DNA of 64,000 nt from Diogma glabrata (taxonomy: Eukaryota > Arthropoda > Insecta > Diptera > Cylindrotomidae), in contig OY856186.1 in NCBI GenBank assembly GCA_963693315.1, positions 235,395,135 through 235,459,134 of the forward strand. Direction: 5' to 3'. The stretch's first letter is position 1. Each line of letters opens with the position of its first letter. The position numbers were made by a program, and so were the translations under genes. Shown in pieces: positions 21,238 to 33,387 of this stretch. The notes beneath the pieces were generated by a model that did no database searches, was not told the origin of the DNA, and was given only the letters and a program-made list of their open reading frames with translations.

Positions 21238-22474
21238 CAGTCAACTCTCTTATAACGCGATTAATTCGTCCCGCGTTATATGGAAACCGCGTTATGAGAA
21301 ACAAAGAAATATAGAAGAAAATCATATAAACTTACACCGCGTTATATGGAAGCCGTTTTCTCGCTATATGGAATACGCGTTATGAGAAACTGAGAACTAA
21401 TATAAATTCAATGATTTCGTACCGCGTTGTATGGAATCTTAGAAATAATTAAATTTTATACAAATAAACCTATATAGAAGGAAAATCGAATAAAGACGCC
21501 GATAAAATAAGAAATTTGAACCGAACCATTTTCGATTTTTTTGAATCTTCAGTAATCGTTAGTATAATTTAAAAAATTAATAAGTATTTTTTTACGTTTT
21601 TATTTTTTTAATAGTTTAGACACAGGGTGGCTCGAAATTTTTTAAGTTTAGCGACAGTCAAAGATTAAAGTTAAATTGTGCTCGAACGGGTTAAACCGTA
21701 TTTAATACCTTATAAACAAGAAACAGTTCAATAGAATTGGTAAACTTGCTTTTAGTGAATGGCACAAAGAAACGCTAATTATATATTCAAATGCCTTTTT
21801 CTCAAACAAAAAGATAGCGCTTGTCTGTAATTTTAGTGTGTTTTTCAGTTTTCTTTAGTAAATAATAAATCTTTAACATATAAGAAAAAAGATAACAAAA
21901 CCTTGTGTTTTGAAATCACCATGTTGGAAGAACTGAAATTAAAAAAATCATATAAAATATAAATTTTGGTCAGTATTTTTATAAAGCCTCACTAAGTAGC
22001 TTTCAAACAAAAATAAATTTAATCAAATCGAATAACCCGTTCGAGCGCAATTTAACTTTAATCTTTGAATATCACTAAGCTTCTTAAGAAATTTCGAGCG
22101 ACCCTGTGTCAAAACTAGTGAAAAAATGAAAAATATTAATTTTTTTTATTATACTTAAATTTTATTAAGATAAGTTTCCACAGTTTCCACAAAATCGAAA
22201 TTGGTCACATAGGTACATCATCGCCGCCAAATCAAGATCGCCTGCATTCTCAAAATGCATTATTAGGTTGTGATTAATTCATGAATAAATTATATAAAAT
22301 GTCAAATATATATAATTTATTTCGATAATTTAATCATTAATTAATTAAATTTAATTTAATGAAAAACGCGTTATAAGGAGATTTCGTCGCGTTATAGAAG
22401 AACGTTCCCAGTTTTCACCGCGCGTTATATGGAAATCGCGTTTTAAAAGTGCCGCGTTATAGGAGAGTTGACTG
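21238..22474. mobile_element. Non-autonomous TA-flanked DNA element (CAGTCAACTCTC termini)
   Basis: Inverted termini CAGTCAACTCTC / GAGAGTTGACTG are flanked by TA at 21236-21237 and 22475-22476. Both ends carry clusters of CCGCGTTATATGGAA-like motifs (at least eight copies), candidate transposase-binding repeats. There is no transposase inside. It is probably a Tigger/pogo-type passenger mobilised in trans. Confidence 0.8.
21620..22110. mobile_element. Inverted-repeat element nested inside the previous one
   Basis: Termini GACACAGGGTGGCTCGAAAT and its inverse at 22091-22110. Similarity continues inward for roughly 90-100 bp (AAAGATTAAAGTTAAATTG, CTCGAACGGGTTA). No clear target duplication was identified. 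Confidence 0.65.
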
Positions 22475-22639
22475 TAGTTGGAAATAGACAGACGTTACAA
22501 TTCTTTACAATTAAATTTACAATTAAATGTTGTTCTTTACATTGAATGTTGGTAGTAGTTGTTGGTTCTGCATTTGTAACAAAAGAATTCGACGGATTCG
22601 ATTTAGATTGCTTATTTTTGTGGTAAATGGGGTTTTTAC

Positions 22640-22800
22640 CTGATTCTATTGTAGTGAGAATATGATCTTGTTTTGCAAAAACTTTTGCAATTTATCCCAT
22701 GTAGGCATTTCATTAATTAAAATAGTGCTTTCCCATTCCTTTCTGGTTATGGGATCCAAACTTTTCTTTATTACATTAACTATATGATTATTTCAGCCAG
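22640..22800 (-). pseudogene. Gag-like fragment (BEL/Pao-type)
   Basis: The minus strand encodes about 50 residues (KKSLDPITRKEWES then MPTWDKLQKFLQNK) resembling the DUF1759-type Gag region of BEL/Pao retroelements, then a stop. Isolated fragment; its limits are uncertain. Confidence 0.45.
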
Positions 22801-23418
22801 ATGAGTTATTTCTTGACCGCAAGGTGAAAAAGAACTTATTTTAGAGATACATACCATATATAAATAAACGATTTTTTATTTTTAAAAAATTTAAATAGTT
22901 CTGAAATTAAAACTTTTATTTTAAATAAATAATTTTAAAAATAAATTTATTAATTTATTTCAAAATGAATTATAATTAATAAAAAAAATAATAAATTTCA
23001 TTCGTATTAACAAGCACCGCAGTTTCATTTCATTTACATCTTAAATTAGAAGTTCAGGTAACATTTTATGCTTATATAAATTTGTATGTGTCGTACGTCG
23101 CACATAAATATATATATGTACTTATAAAGTAACTCTTTAAATTTTAGTTTCAATCCAATTTTAAATCGAAAAATTCATTTAATTTTAATAAAGTTACCGA
23201 CTTTGTGCTGGTGTTAATATAAATACGTTGATCGACACCTATGCAATTGTTGTCCAGTTGCACAACAGTAATATTGACATCTTCCAGTTTGCAAAAAGTT
23301 ACAATTTTCACACCACTTCATGTCAAATACCCCTTATGCAGCTTTGCCTTATCGTCCTCGTCATTAAGATCATTTCGATCGGCTTCAATTACTAAGATGA
23401 TATCGCTTATGATAGTAC

Positions 23419-23616
23419 TTAGCCACGTACCAAACGGTTCGGAACTGCTATTGACTTTTTTGAAACACTTAAAATGCAATTATGTTGCAATTTATCTACA
23501 GAAATTGTACTTTTCGATCCAATGCCGCATGTGATAAATGTATTAATTATTCGTTCCGTGCTAAGTGATTCTGTCCAGTTTGTAATCCATTCGGAAACAA
23601 TTTCGTAGTTTGGCAC
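23419..23616 (-). pseudogene. C-terminal fragment of a pogo/Tigger-like transposase
   Basis: NYEIVSEWITNWTES then IINTFITCGI resembles the segment after the DDE core in jerky/Tigger proteins. The sequence downstream (to about 23230) may continue it but is too decayed. From 23650 to 25050 I see no gene. Confidence 0.45.
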
Positions 23617-25055
23617 TTTGTAATTGTCTTTGTTTGCATATCTTTATTATTTATGGCTTTGACTATATGTAATCATCATATGAAGTGTTGTAAGCTGCTT
23701 GGAATGATCGATTTATAACTACTGTTATTATTAGGACTTTTATGAAATATAATATTAATTATTATGTTAAACGAAAACGCAAAGCGCGGGATAATGGGTT
23801 GCCTCCAGCAATTTCAAGAATCGGAAATCTCTTATTATATGTCTAACTAAGCTAACATCTGTACATCTACAAATAATCTAAAAACCAATGAATTATATAT
23901 ATTAAAAATAGAAAGAAAGGAACTTGCCTTAAGAGTTGAAAGCTGATTATTTCTTGATATATATATATGTCACATCAAACTCCTTAAGACTCTTGATTTC
24001 AATTATTTCCTTATTGGTTGCACCATATATCTGCATCAGTTTACAATGAAGAAAAATCTCCCTTCAATCAATTCAAATGGTTAGTGAATTCACTAATTCT
24101 GCTCGGCCAAATAATACATCTTCCTACTGACCATCAAATCCTATATCAGGATTAAAGATTTGTTTTTTTTGTATATGATTAGGATATTTATTTTAATAAT
24201 GATATTTCTGTACGCAATGTACGAAAGATACACTAGTTCATATGCTCTTAATATGTTTTGTTTTATAATTATCACTTAAAAATCGGAAAATCTGATTTGT
24301 TTAATTCAATTGTCTTTTTATTTGAACATGGAACTATAAATTCCTTTCTCTACTTTTATAATCAAGTAATCTTATTATTTAAAAAAAATTCCAATAAACA
24401 ACTTGTACTATATAACATTGTTTTTAGATCAAAAACAAAACACGAATTGAATTTAAAATGTGTTTTTTGACATTCTATATATGAATACGAAGATGTAGCA
24501 ACATTGAAAAAATCATTTTCGTTCAACTGAATGAGTTCAGTAATTTTAATCTTTCGTTATTTTTCTGAATTTAAAGTTGTTCGTTACATTTAAATTTTCA
24601 AGTTTTTTTGTTGATTGAGAAAAATAAATTTAAACAGTTATGATGGTCGAAATATAACAAATAAACTGACGAAGAGTTTTATTATTAGTTTTATTAGTTT
24701 TATTATTGAATATGAGAATTTCACCGACGTTACACTACGTCTAAAGGATGTAGGACATTTGTCAAAATTGGGAGTATAATTTCTATGAAAATGTTATTGT
24801 TTTTGTACTACATTTTTTTAATAGTTAAATAGGAACCATATAAGTCTATGAGAAAAAGAATGGGTTCTCTTAATAAACTGGTTTGAGGCCTTTTCAAAAT
24901 GATTTTGTACCGTTCAAGCACGTCTTATCTCCACATTCCAGTTACGTTGACGCCAACAAGGTATTTATTATTATAGTTTTTGTACGATCAGGCGATTTTG
25001 CATGTTTACTGATTCGTAAATAAACAGAGTAAGTTTCGTTAACAAATCACAGGTC

Positions 25056-25133
25056 GGTAAGTAATTACTTACCGATTATGCAGGCGGTAAGTAATTACTT
25101 ACTGATCATGCGGGCGGTAAGTAATTACTTACC
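25056..25133. repeat. Three-copy repeat of an 18-bp palindrome
   Basis: Period 30 bp. Each unit starts with the palindrome GGTAAGTAATTACTTACC (the second copy has one change) followed by a 12-bp spacer (GATTATGCAGGC / GATCATGCGGGC). It lies just outside the 3' tail of the CR1-like element. Confidence 0.85.
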
Positions 25134-25362
25134 GGTATGGAAGAACCCAGGGTGTGAATAAAAACGATTTTTATTTAAATAATTATTATTTATTTATTTA
25201 TTTATTTATTTGACCAACAGTAAAAATATACATTTTGGTTACAAAAAGAAAAATTTAAAAATACACTTAACTTGCATTTAAAAAAAAGAAAAAGAAAAAC
25301 AGAACATATTAGAAACCTAAAGGTTTGTAAAACTTTAAGTATAGTAATGCAAGCAATTTGGC

Positions 25363-28296
25363 CTAGTTAAATTTCAACAGCCTCTCCTTAAATAAGTCAC
25401 GAGAAATATTAAAACCGAAAATGGTACAATATTCATTACACAATCTCAAAGAAGAAAGGAATGGTTCGTTAAACCCGTAATTTGTATGACGTAAGGATAG
25501 TTTGAACAAAATATTTCTGGGGCGAATATTTCTACCCGGTACAGCAATATCACATAATCCAAGCAATTCGGAGCAGTCAATGCAATTGGTCATTATATCG
25601 AAAATAAACATCACCTTTGCTGAATTTCGCCTAGTATCCAATGACCTCATATCCAGAAGCAAAAGCCTGCTGTTATAACTTTCGATAGTAAATGTTGCAG
25701 GGTCACGCGAAGATGGAAGATTACGTAACGCAAATAAAAGAAATTGTTCTGAATACTTTCAATACGAGCAACACTATTGTTATAGAAAGGAGACCATACG
25801 ACCGACGCGTATTCTAAAATTGATCGAACATACGTATAGTAAAGAGTTTTGATAGTTAATGGCTCTTGAAAACTACGAGCATGCCGGCGTATAAAGTAAA
25901 GCATCTGATACCCTCTCCCAACAATATAATCGATATGTTTTGAAAATGATAGATTGCTATCAAATATAACTCCTAAATCAGATATAAATTGTACACGTTC
26001 AAGAAAATGGCCATCAAAAGCATAAGGAGCACTTACATGGGATCTAGACTTGTGAAATGAAATTACTTTACATTTTTCCAAATTAAGGCTGAGTTCGTTT
26101 GAAGTTGACCATTCCCTAAATCGGTCCAAATCATCCTGAAGGCGATCGCAATCCACTGTACTCTTAATTTTGGAGAATATTTTAAAGTCATCCGCATACA
26201 TCAGACACTGCGCAAATTCAAAACAGTTGACTACGTCATTGATGAAGATTAAGAACAGAAGCGGACCTAAATGGCTACCTTGTGGAACACCTGAAAGTAC
26301 ATCAAACACTTCCGAAAAAGAATTTTCAATTTTTACGCACATCTTACGGTTGGAAAGATACGAATAAAACCAATTGATCGACACGCAATCGCAATTTGAT
26401 TTTACTAATTTTTTTTATTAAAATCGAAGGTTTTAACTTATCAAACGCCTTAGAAAAATCGGTGTAAATTAAATCTACTTGGTCACCATCAGAACAATTT
26501 TTAAATAGAAAATCAGCGAAAACCATTAAATTGGTCGTTGTTGATCGACCGGCACGAAAACCATGTTGCTGAGGTGAAATACAGTTCTTTAACTGGAAAT
26601 CTAATCTTGGTTTTATAAGTTTTTCAAATAACTTGGGTATCGACGACACAATTGCGATTCCGCGGTAATTTGCTACATCGCTTCTATTGCCAGATTTAAA
26701 AATCGGTTGCAAGTACGAAAGTTTCCAGATATCCGGAAACTGGCCAGAGTATAAACTCAAATTGAAGATGAAGGTCAGAGGTAATGCCAAAAAATAAGCG
26801 CACTTATTGAGTAAAAACGAGGGAATCCCATCAGGGCCAGCATTTTTATTGCTCTCTAACAGCGATAGAGCATGTTCAACTTCAGCCACACTGAGTGTAA
26901 TTCGGTTACTTAATGAACCACAAGTAACTGATGGGATAGTGACAGCTAAATCTTCATTGATATTTGAATCCATGACGTAAATCGACTTAAAAAAATTATC
27001 GAAAGCGTGACAGATTTGGTCTGAGCCAGTGTAGCTGTACCCGTTCAAAATCATTTCACGAGGAAAACCATTAGTTTCCTTTTTGTTGTTAACAAACACA
27101 AAAAATTTTCTGGAATTACAATGGATATCGTTTTCGATTTGTAAAATGTAGTAATTATATAGATAATGATTGAGAAATTTGAACTCCTTCCTTAGTTTAT
27201 CGAAACGCTTATTGTCATATTCATTAAGTGTTTTCTTATAACGTTTGTGTGCTTTGTCTCTACGATTATTAAGATTAATCAAGTGTTTTTTAAACCAAGG
27301 CTTTATAATTGATTTTTTGACAGCCTTCTTTGGAATAAACTGCTCGATATTGACTTTTAGTACTTTGTAGAAATAATCTGTGCAATCAGAAACAGTCTGT
27401 TCAGCAAAAACCTTAACCCAATCTACACGAAGCAATGACTCATTTAAGGAGACGAAATCACCATTTATGTAATCAAAACAAAAGCTATCAGTAATAAAAT
27501 CAAGTGAATCACAAATAATAAAATTATTTCTGGTAAGGTAAACACTGCTACAGTTTGCTAAATCATCACATGAAGAAATAGTAGTTGACATGCTTGATGA
27601 AAAAACCAGATCCAATATCTTTCCATTATCGTTGACGATGTTGTTAAGCTGGTTACCAAATTGAAGCATACAATCCATAACTAATAAAAATGCTTCACTG
27701 CTGCAGGACGGAATTAGTTCATCTCTTATTACGGACCAGCTTACCGAAGGTAAATTAAAATCACCGACTATAATTATATCGTCTGATTCTGATAGTAATG
27801 GCATTATTTGTGATGATATTAAGGAAACCAACGACATGTATACTTCCGAACAACTGTTGACTGGAATATAGGTATTGCAAATGAAAATCCAGGATTCACC
27901 ACAGTGAACTTTAACAGCAAGCAACTCCAAAGCATTAAAATTTAGTTCTAGTAAGCTACTACGAAGAATACGTTTAACGGCAATAATGAGACCGCCACCT
28001 CGGCGATGAGAGTCGGCAGCACTATTATAACGATCCAAACGATAAACAATATATTTTGCCGGAAAATACTCTTCAGAGTAGAAAGCATTGGTGAGCCAAG
28101 TTTCGCAGAAAATCACTACATCATAATCATTGTCAATTAATGATAAATAAATATTTTTGGATTTGGACCTGATTCCACTACAGTTATGATAGTAAATTTG
28201 TAGTTGTCTAGTTTTATCTTGATTAGCTGTATTTAAATGATTTAGTGGCTTATTTACTTGCCCCGAGGAAGCATTGTCCCCAGAAGGTTTTTTGAA
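25363..28296 (-). pseudogene. ORF2: endonuclease-reverse transcriptase with two frameshifts
   Basis: The frame opens after a TAG at 28299-28297 and has no AUG until well inside the endonuclease. The endonuclease has IFCETWL, HRRGGG and IIVGDFNLPS. The RT has ANYRGIAIVSS, GFRAGRST, DFSKAFD, then SGVPQGSHLGPLLFLIFIND and YADD. An eight-base A/T run at 26409-26416 carries one extra base; a second shift lies near 25735, after which DMRSLDTRR continues in a new frame to 25363. Both look like ordinary indels. The domain order fits CR1/Jockey-group elements. Confidence 0.85.
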
Positions 28297-28988
28297 CTAG
28301 CTGTTTTTTGTCTATCAATAAATGGGCGCACAAGGATACCTTGAGGCCAAAGATCTGCATTAATCAAACTTAAAAACATTTCATCAGGAACACCGACTTT
28401 GTACGATATAAATTTTAGATTGCTACGTTCGATATTTTTTGGTACGAGAAAGCGGATTGCTAAATCGTTATCATTGATGATGGTTGTTTTGCTTTTAATA
28501 AACCTCGTCAAATTATCAATAGTAGTATCTGGATGAAGTCTGCTGACATATAGAAAGTTGAGCTTTTTAATATCTGAAGCTTTTATGGCATCACTTGCAG
28601 CGCCAGTGCCGATAACATGATTAATTTGTAGATTGTTAGAGATGTTTTTACCAGCATCGTCAGATGTAACCAAGGACGAGCCTACTGATGAAGTTGACAA
28701 CGAATTCGAAAATACAGCAGCAGTTTTTAAAACATCTGAAATTGCAGAAAAAGAACTAACAAGCTGTGATATGTGAGATGTTAAGTCATCAAGCTTGCTA
28801 ACTATGGCAAATAAATTCAAATCAACGCAGTCAATACAATACCACCGAAGTTGTTTTGTTTTAGACAGCAAGTTGTAAGTCGGCATGTTGATCATAGCGC
28901 ATTTCAAATGAAAGGTCTTCTTACAAACACCTGAACAAGGGACCATTTCGTCCCTTTCAATAACGTTGCATTTCCCACAAAGAGACAT
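28254..28988 (-). CDS. ORF1 with N-terminal PHD-like zinc finger
   Basis: 244 codons from the ATG at 28988. Residues 4-54 give Cys4, Cys7, Cys18, Cys22, His27, Cys30, Cys51 and Cys54, the C4HC3 spacing of a PHD finger, ending WYCIDC. A short heptad-like segment follows (LDDLTSHISQLVSSFSAI). The C-terminal half resembles ORF1 proteins of CR1-like elements and presumably binds RNA. The ORF is intact and ends PRGK-stop inside the ORF2 frame. Confidence 0.82.
   Translation of the reverse strand: MSLCGKCNVIERDEMVPCSGVCKKTFHLKCAMINMPTYNLLSKTKQLRWYCIDCVDLNLFAIVSKLDDLTSHISQLVSSFSAISDVLKTAAVFSNSLSTSSVGSSLVTSDDAGKNISNNLQINHVIGTGAASDAIKASDIKKLNFLYVSRLHPDTTIDNLTRFIKSKTTIINDNDLAIRFLVPKNIERSNLKFISYKVGVPDEMFLSLINADLWPQGILVRPFIDRQKTASSKNLLGTMLPRGK
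28265..28293 (-). promoter_or_regulatory. Candidate -1 frameshift site joining ORF1 and ORF2
   Basis: The heptamer AAAAAAC (28293-28287) is in the ORF1 frame as A AAA AAC (codons TCA AAA AAC). A -1 slip enters the ORF2 frame, which is open from 28296. Five bases downstream GGGGA can pair with UCCUC (loop CAAUGCU), extendable by weaker pairs. ORF1 continues only 10 more codons. The arrangement is seen directly; its use is inferred. Confidence 0.6.
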
Positions 28989-29000
28989 GATCAGTTGAAT

Positions 29001-29666
29001 GTATCAAATCAAATATATATATATATAAAAAATCTTACAGATGTAGTATGTACAAAACAAATACACCACAACTAAATTAGCTGTTAATGTTCAATGTTCA
29101 CTTTTTCCTATTCCACTTTAATTTATAAAAACGTTATTATTTCTGACAGAAATTAAATTTTAACTAGCAATATTTGCGTAGAAAACAGTTCTACAACAAA
29201 ATGAATTTATTGACAGAGAACAGTTACTTCAAAAATTAACCAGATATCAATAGATGAGATTTTATAGTTTCACTTTCACAAAAAATTAAAAATTTAACAA
29301 TAAGAATCAAATAACTTAAACAAAATAAAATTCAAAGTTAAACAAATAAAAAAAAGAAAGAACTATTTAATTATGTTAAAATAACTTGACACATGATAAA
29401 TATTAATTTATGTATTTTATTTTAAATAATTTTACTCAAAATCAAATGACTGAACACAACGACGGTTGGACGATATGTAGGGGAATAAGAGATAAATAGT
29501 GTCTGAATGTTTTACCAATCACACTTTAACACACTTTAATTAAATTGAAAAAATAAAAAAAGATGTACCACGTAAAGAAAACAAATATACAATGAGACTA
29601 ATACTAAGTTTATACCACCGATAATTTAATAGAATAATAGTTTTTTGCTATTAAACTATCGATACA
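29001..29666. other. AT-rich interval upstream of the CR1-like element
   Basis: May hold its 5' untranslated region; no coding sequence is seen. Confidence 0.35.
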
Positions 29667-29667
29667 C

Positions 29668-29720
29668 TGGGCGTTTATACCACAAAATAGTATTATTCTA
29701 TCTGAGGTATAAACGCTCAG
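29668..29720. repeat. Hairpin (GGCGTTTATACC arms)
   Basis: Arms at 29668-29682 and 29706-29720 with a 23-base AT-rich loop. Probably a tiny mobile-element relic. Confidence 0.55.
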
Positions 29721-29819
29721 AATAATATTGACAGATAGAATACGGCTACCGTTTTTCAAATTTGAATATAAAATCTCATCAATCGAAAGGTATTTCAACA
29801 AAAAATTGTAACACTAATA

Positions 29820-30768
29820 TTAATTTAAAAATCGTACACTGGATATGTAAAGCATACTAGTTAAGTAAACTGAAATGGTGGGTCGATCACCACAAGCGTA
29901 ACAATTATAACAAGAAAATACAGGTTTATTAGTAGTACATGGCTGAGTACTGGTAATAGTATTTTCCGGTTGTTTTGCAAGATTTGTTGAACTTTTATAT
30001 TGTTGTTGTTTATCAGGTTTCTCGATACGTTCGTTCTTTGTGGTATATATTTGATACACGTTCCGTTGGTTTATTGTCTGTGAATCACTGTATGCAATCA
30101 CATTATACATTAGTTCTTCTAGTGTATGCACCTGTATAACTTGCAGCGGACCTTGAAGCTCGCTCTCGTTGAGGCCGTTAATTATGTATTGAATCATTGA
30201 TTGCGTAGATATATTTACTTGGTCTCCTATAGCAATCATTTCGTAATAATATTATAAATGATCCATACTGCTATTGCGTTTATATTTGTGCAGTCGTTCA
30301 TCGTTCATGCACATTAGCATCACTTATTTGAGCACCATTAAATTTAAATTGTGAACAAAACTCACCAAATGTTTGGATTTTGTCCTTGACCGTCCGAAAC
30401 CATATTTGTGCTGATCCTTGTAGTTTCGATATCAGAGCAACTAAAGTTAAACAATTGTCGATATTATAAATTTAACGCAATTTATTTATTTTATTCATAA
30501 ATTGATTCGCATTAAGCTCATACGACGGATCATACGACGGTAATATATTAGTAACATCGCAAATATTTAATTGCTTAAATCGAGTTATATTTTGCAATGC
30601 AGTATCACCAGCGAAATCACCGACACGTGTTGTTTGCGTTTGTAATTCGTTGGTGTTACAGCAAAAACTCGTATGATGCTGTTGGATCCTCTGGTTACTA
30701 TTATTTAAATTAAAGATGCAATTATAATAATAACAGGTTTTGAACCCTGTGGTTGCCAATATTTGTAT
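29820..30768 (-). pseudogene. Retrotransposon gag, broken
   Basis: Reading down from the LTR: LPSYDPSYELNANQFMNKINKLR, a stop near 30474, then SKLQGSAQIWFRTVKDKI in the same region, frame changes near 30290, then MIAIGDQVNIS and TLEELMYNVIAY to a partial zinc-knuckle-like CYNCYACGD at about 29900. It resembles Ty3/gypsy-type Gag. Multiple stops; pol is absent. Confidence 0.7.
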
Positions 30769-31290
30769 TGTTGAGAATAAATAACAATTCCAGGTTTATG
30801 TAATTTATTATAAAAACTAATTTTATTCGTTTTATTTAATAACAAAATCTGTAAGTATTTTTGAATATGTATTCCACTATTACAATAACTTTTATCAATA
30901 TACAAAACAAGTTTGAGCTTCTTTGCTCTAAGAGAACCGCACCAAAAACTGACTACAACTGGCTTTGGAAAAAGTGAATTTAAATTGTCGACCAATCAAC
31001 ATTCTGGTGCACTCATATTCTACCAATGGAACATAAGTTGCTTACGTGGTCAAAAATGCAACTAAGCATTTTTGAACAACTGAGAAATTGGATTCTTGTT
31101 ATAGTTAACAATTATTACTATTGTGAAATTGCTTATTTAATGGAATTTCATTTTGGTTTGTACAATGTATGTTTGTACACCGGGTGTATAACGTGTATAA
31201 TTTGAATTAAAGTTGTACAATGAATAAGGGACTGGTGTGGACTGGACCACCACCTTATAGAATAAAGGACTGGTGTGGTGAACCACAACA
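30769..31290 (-). repeat. LTR preceding the broken gag
   Basis: 522 bp with TGTTG and CAACA ends. Same family as the 14307-14711 insertion. It contains a local duplication of the GGACTGGTGTGG segment (31227 and 31267) that the shorter relative lacks. A possible primer site (TGGCAACCACAGGG) lies 11 bp inside. Confidence 0.7.
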
Positions 31291-31500
31291 ATGCAATCAA
31301 TTTTTCATCATCTTCTACACCACGTTCCTTCAAAACGCGGTTCTCACTATTTATTGACGATTCAATATTTTGCGTAATCACATTAAACCACTTAACTTCA
31401 CAGCATTCGAAAGAATCCAGATAACCCAAATGAATTATAAAAATGACTAAAATATATATAAAAATATCCCGCTTCTGATAAGTATGTCGTATACTCAAAC
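31291..31500 (-). other. Unrecognised coding-like fragment interrupted by the LTR
   Basis: The minus frame includes VKWFNVITQNIESS and LKERGVEDDEKLIA and runs into the LTR start. It has protein-like composition but I do not recognise it. 31501-32213 has no identifiable gene. Confidence 0.25.
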
Positions 31501-32899
31501 GTTCAATTGAAAGGCCGTATTTTATTTATCTACTTTTATTAATCGTTTTAACATTTGTTTTTACAAATTATTAGACACATGGTCTAATTACGTTCACGTT
31601 TTAATTGCCATTCTTTCTTATATTTCTCTTATTCGTTATAAAAAAGATAATTTGTTATATTTCTCTTATTATGCCCGCTTCCTACGACGAACATTTTAAC
31701 TAAATATGATTAAGATTAAAATAATAAAATATAGATGGAACTAAAATTACATTTAAAATTCAAATATATTACTCGGTTAATAATTTTAAAAAAGTTATTA
31801 TACAACAAGATATATATTTACAGAATAGATAAATTACTCTTTTGTGTTATGTTTCACTGTTATCTAAACAGATTCACAAAAAATATTAATAATGAAACTA
31901 TTTTGAGTTATAATCTACTTGTTACTATTGTTTTTAACAAAGTCCAAAATGGCGAATGGCTTAAACCAATTTATTCTTACCCAAAACTAAAATTTAATTT
32001 TAGAATTCTTTTTATTTAATATTTCATGAAAGTAAACTTATTTGATTATCCATTCAATTTTATTAACTCAACATCAACCAAATGAACTTTTATCTTTTTA
32101 ATTTAATTTGATCAAAACTAATTGATTTTATTGAATATCAATCACGAACTGATTTTAGAAAAATCAAAAATCAACATTATTATTATTTGAATCACTACGA
32201 CTTGTCGAATTATTTAAGGAAGAGTGATTCTCTTCTCCGAAATTACAATTTGCCTGAAAGGTATTTCTTGAACTGGTTCTTTATTATATATTTCTAGTAA
32301 TTTAATACCTGAATTTGAAGGTATACTTATTAAATTATTATGAAATTCTTCGGAAAACTTTTTAATACCATCAATCACAGATTTCAGAACTCTTTGTCTA
32401 GGAGTCAAACTGTAATTCCCAGAAAAATTCAATTTATCTAATTCTAATGATTTATCAAGAATACACCCAGAGAAAAACCTTGTAGTTTTAAAAAGATTTC
32501 TAGGTAAAACGAAAAGGATTTACTTATAGAAATTAGCCAAAATGACATTTTATTTTAAAAATTATGAATATTTTGTTTTTTACATAATTTCTTTTTAAGC
32601 TGAAATAGTTCCTTTAAACTTTTTAATTTTAAATTTAACATGATTTTACAATTTATTTCAAAATGGTACTTGTAAATAAAACTTTTTTGAAATAAAAAGT
32701 TATTTTTTTGATTTTAATAGTTAAATCTTTTTAAGTTTCAAAAGCATTTCCTTTTATTCTAAGATGATTCTTTTGAATATTTCATTTTGAATATAAAGTT
32801 GTTCCTAGAGATAAAACTTTTTAAATAAAACCAAAGGAATATTTTTTGTATTGTAAATAATATGATAAAAAATTCCATTTTATTAAATTCAAAATTTCA

Positions 32900-33060
32900 T
32901 TTTATTACATTATGAGGCTTCAACCTTTGCAATTCATAGGTTTTTAATCTTATTAATAATATTTTTTAAGTTTCATTACATTTTGTCCATTAGGTAATGT
33001 AATTAAATGAACTGGTGGTCCATCAACATTTTTTAAATTAATTAATCATATGATAGGGAA
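32900..33060 (-). other. Coding-like fragment within the transposon
   Basis: The minus frame reads INLKNVDGPPVHLITLPNGQ then NVMKLKKYY-stop. It could be a later exon of the gene at 33388-34990 or a fragment of another ORF. Confidence 0.3.
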
Positions 33061-33387
33061 GCTTCTATCAAAAATGATAAAAAATGCGTCAAGTAATTTA
33101 AACAATTCCATTTTTTACATATAATTAAACAATTATCTAAAACTATTACAATGTCTATTATTTCCAAAATCTTTGGAAATTCAGTATTGTTAAACTTATA
33201 CTAACAAAAAATTTATGTTCAAAATTTGTACCTTTGTAACACACAAAACTACGTTGTACGTTGTATCGTACAATTTGCCCGTTTGGTTTTTTTTGCCTCT
33301 TTGTCTATTAACAAAATATGTATCCTGTAATACAAATCACAAAGGGATTAAAATAAATAGTACGTATATAAAAAAATAATGACTTAC

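Larger units (their letters stand above)
25175..29000 (-). mobile_element. CR1/Jockey-group non-LTR retrotransposon
   Basis: Minus-strand ORF1 with a PHD-type finger, overlapping ORF2 (endonuclease-RT), a short 3' region, and a simple (ATAA)n tail at about 25180-25212. The 5' limit is unresolved, beyond 28988. ORF2 has two single-base frameshifts, so this copy cannot make a full RT. Confidence 0.85.

Noticed and set aside
25056..25133. CRISPR-like array
   Set aside because: Regular spacing, but only three units, near-identical spacers and no cas genes, in a clearly eukaryotic sequence.
26400..26420. A second programmed frameshift in the CR1-like ORF2
   Set aside because: The change is one extra base in an eight-base A/T run inside a conserved RT domain, and a second indel follows near 25735. 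This is ordinary decay.
31735..32019. Plus-strand open frame of 94 codons
   Set aside because: AT-rich composition, no recognisable motif and no supporting splice or start context.
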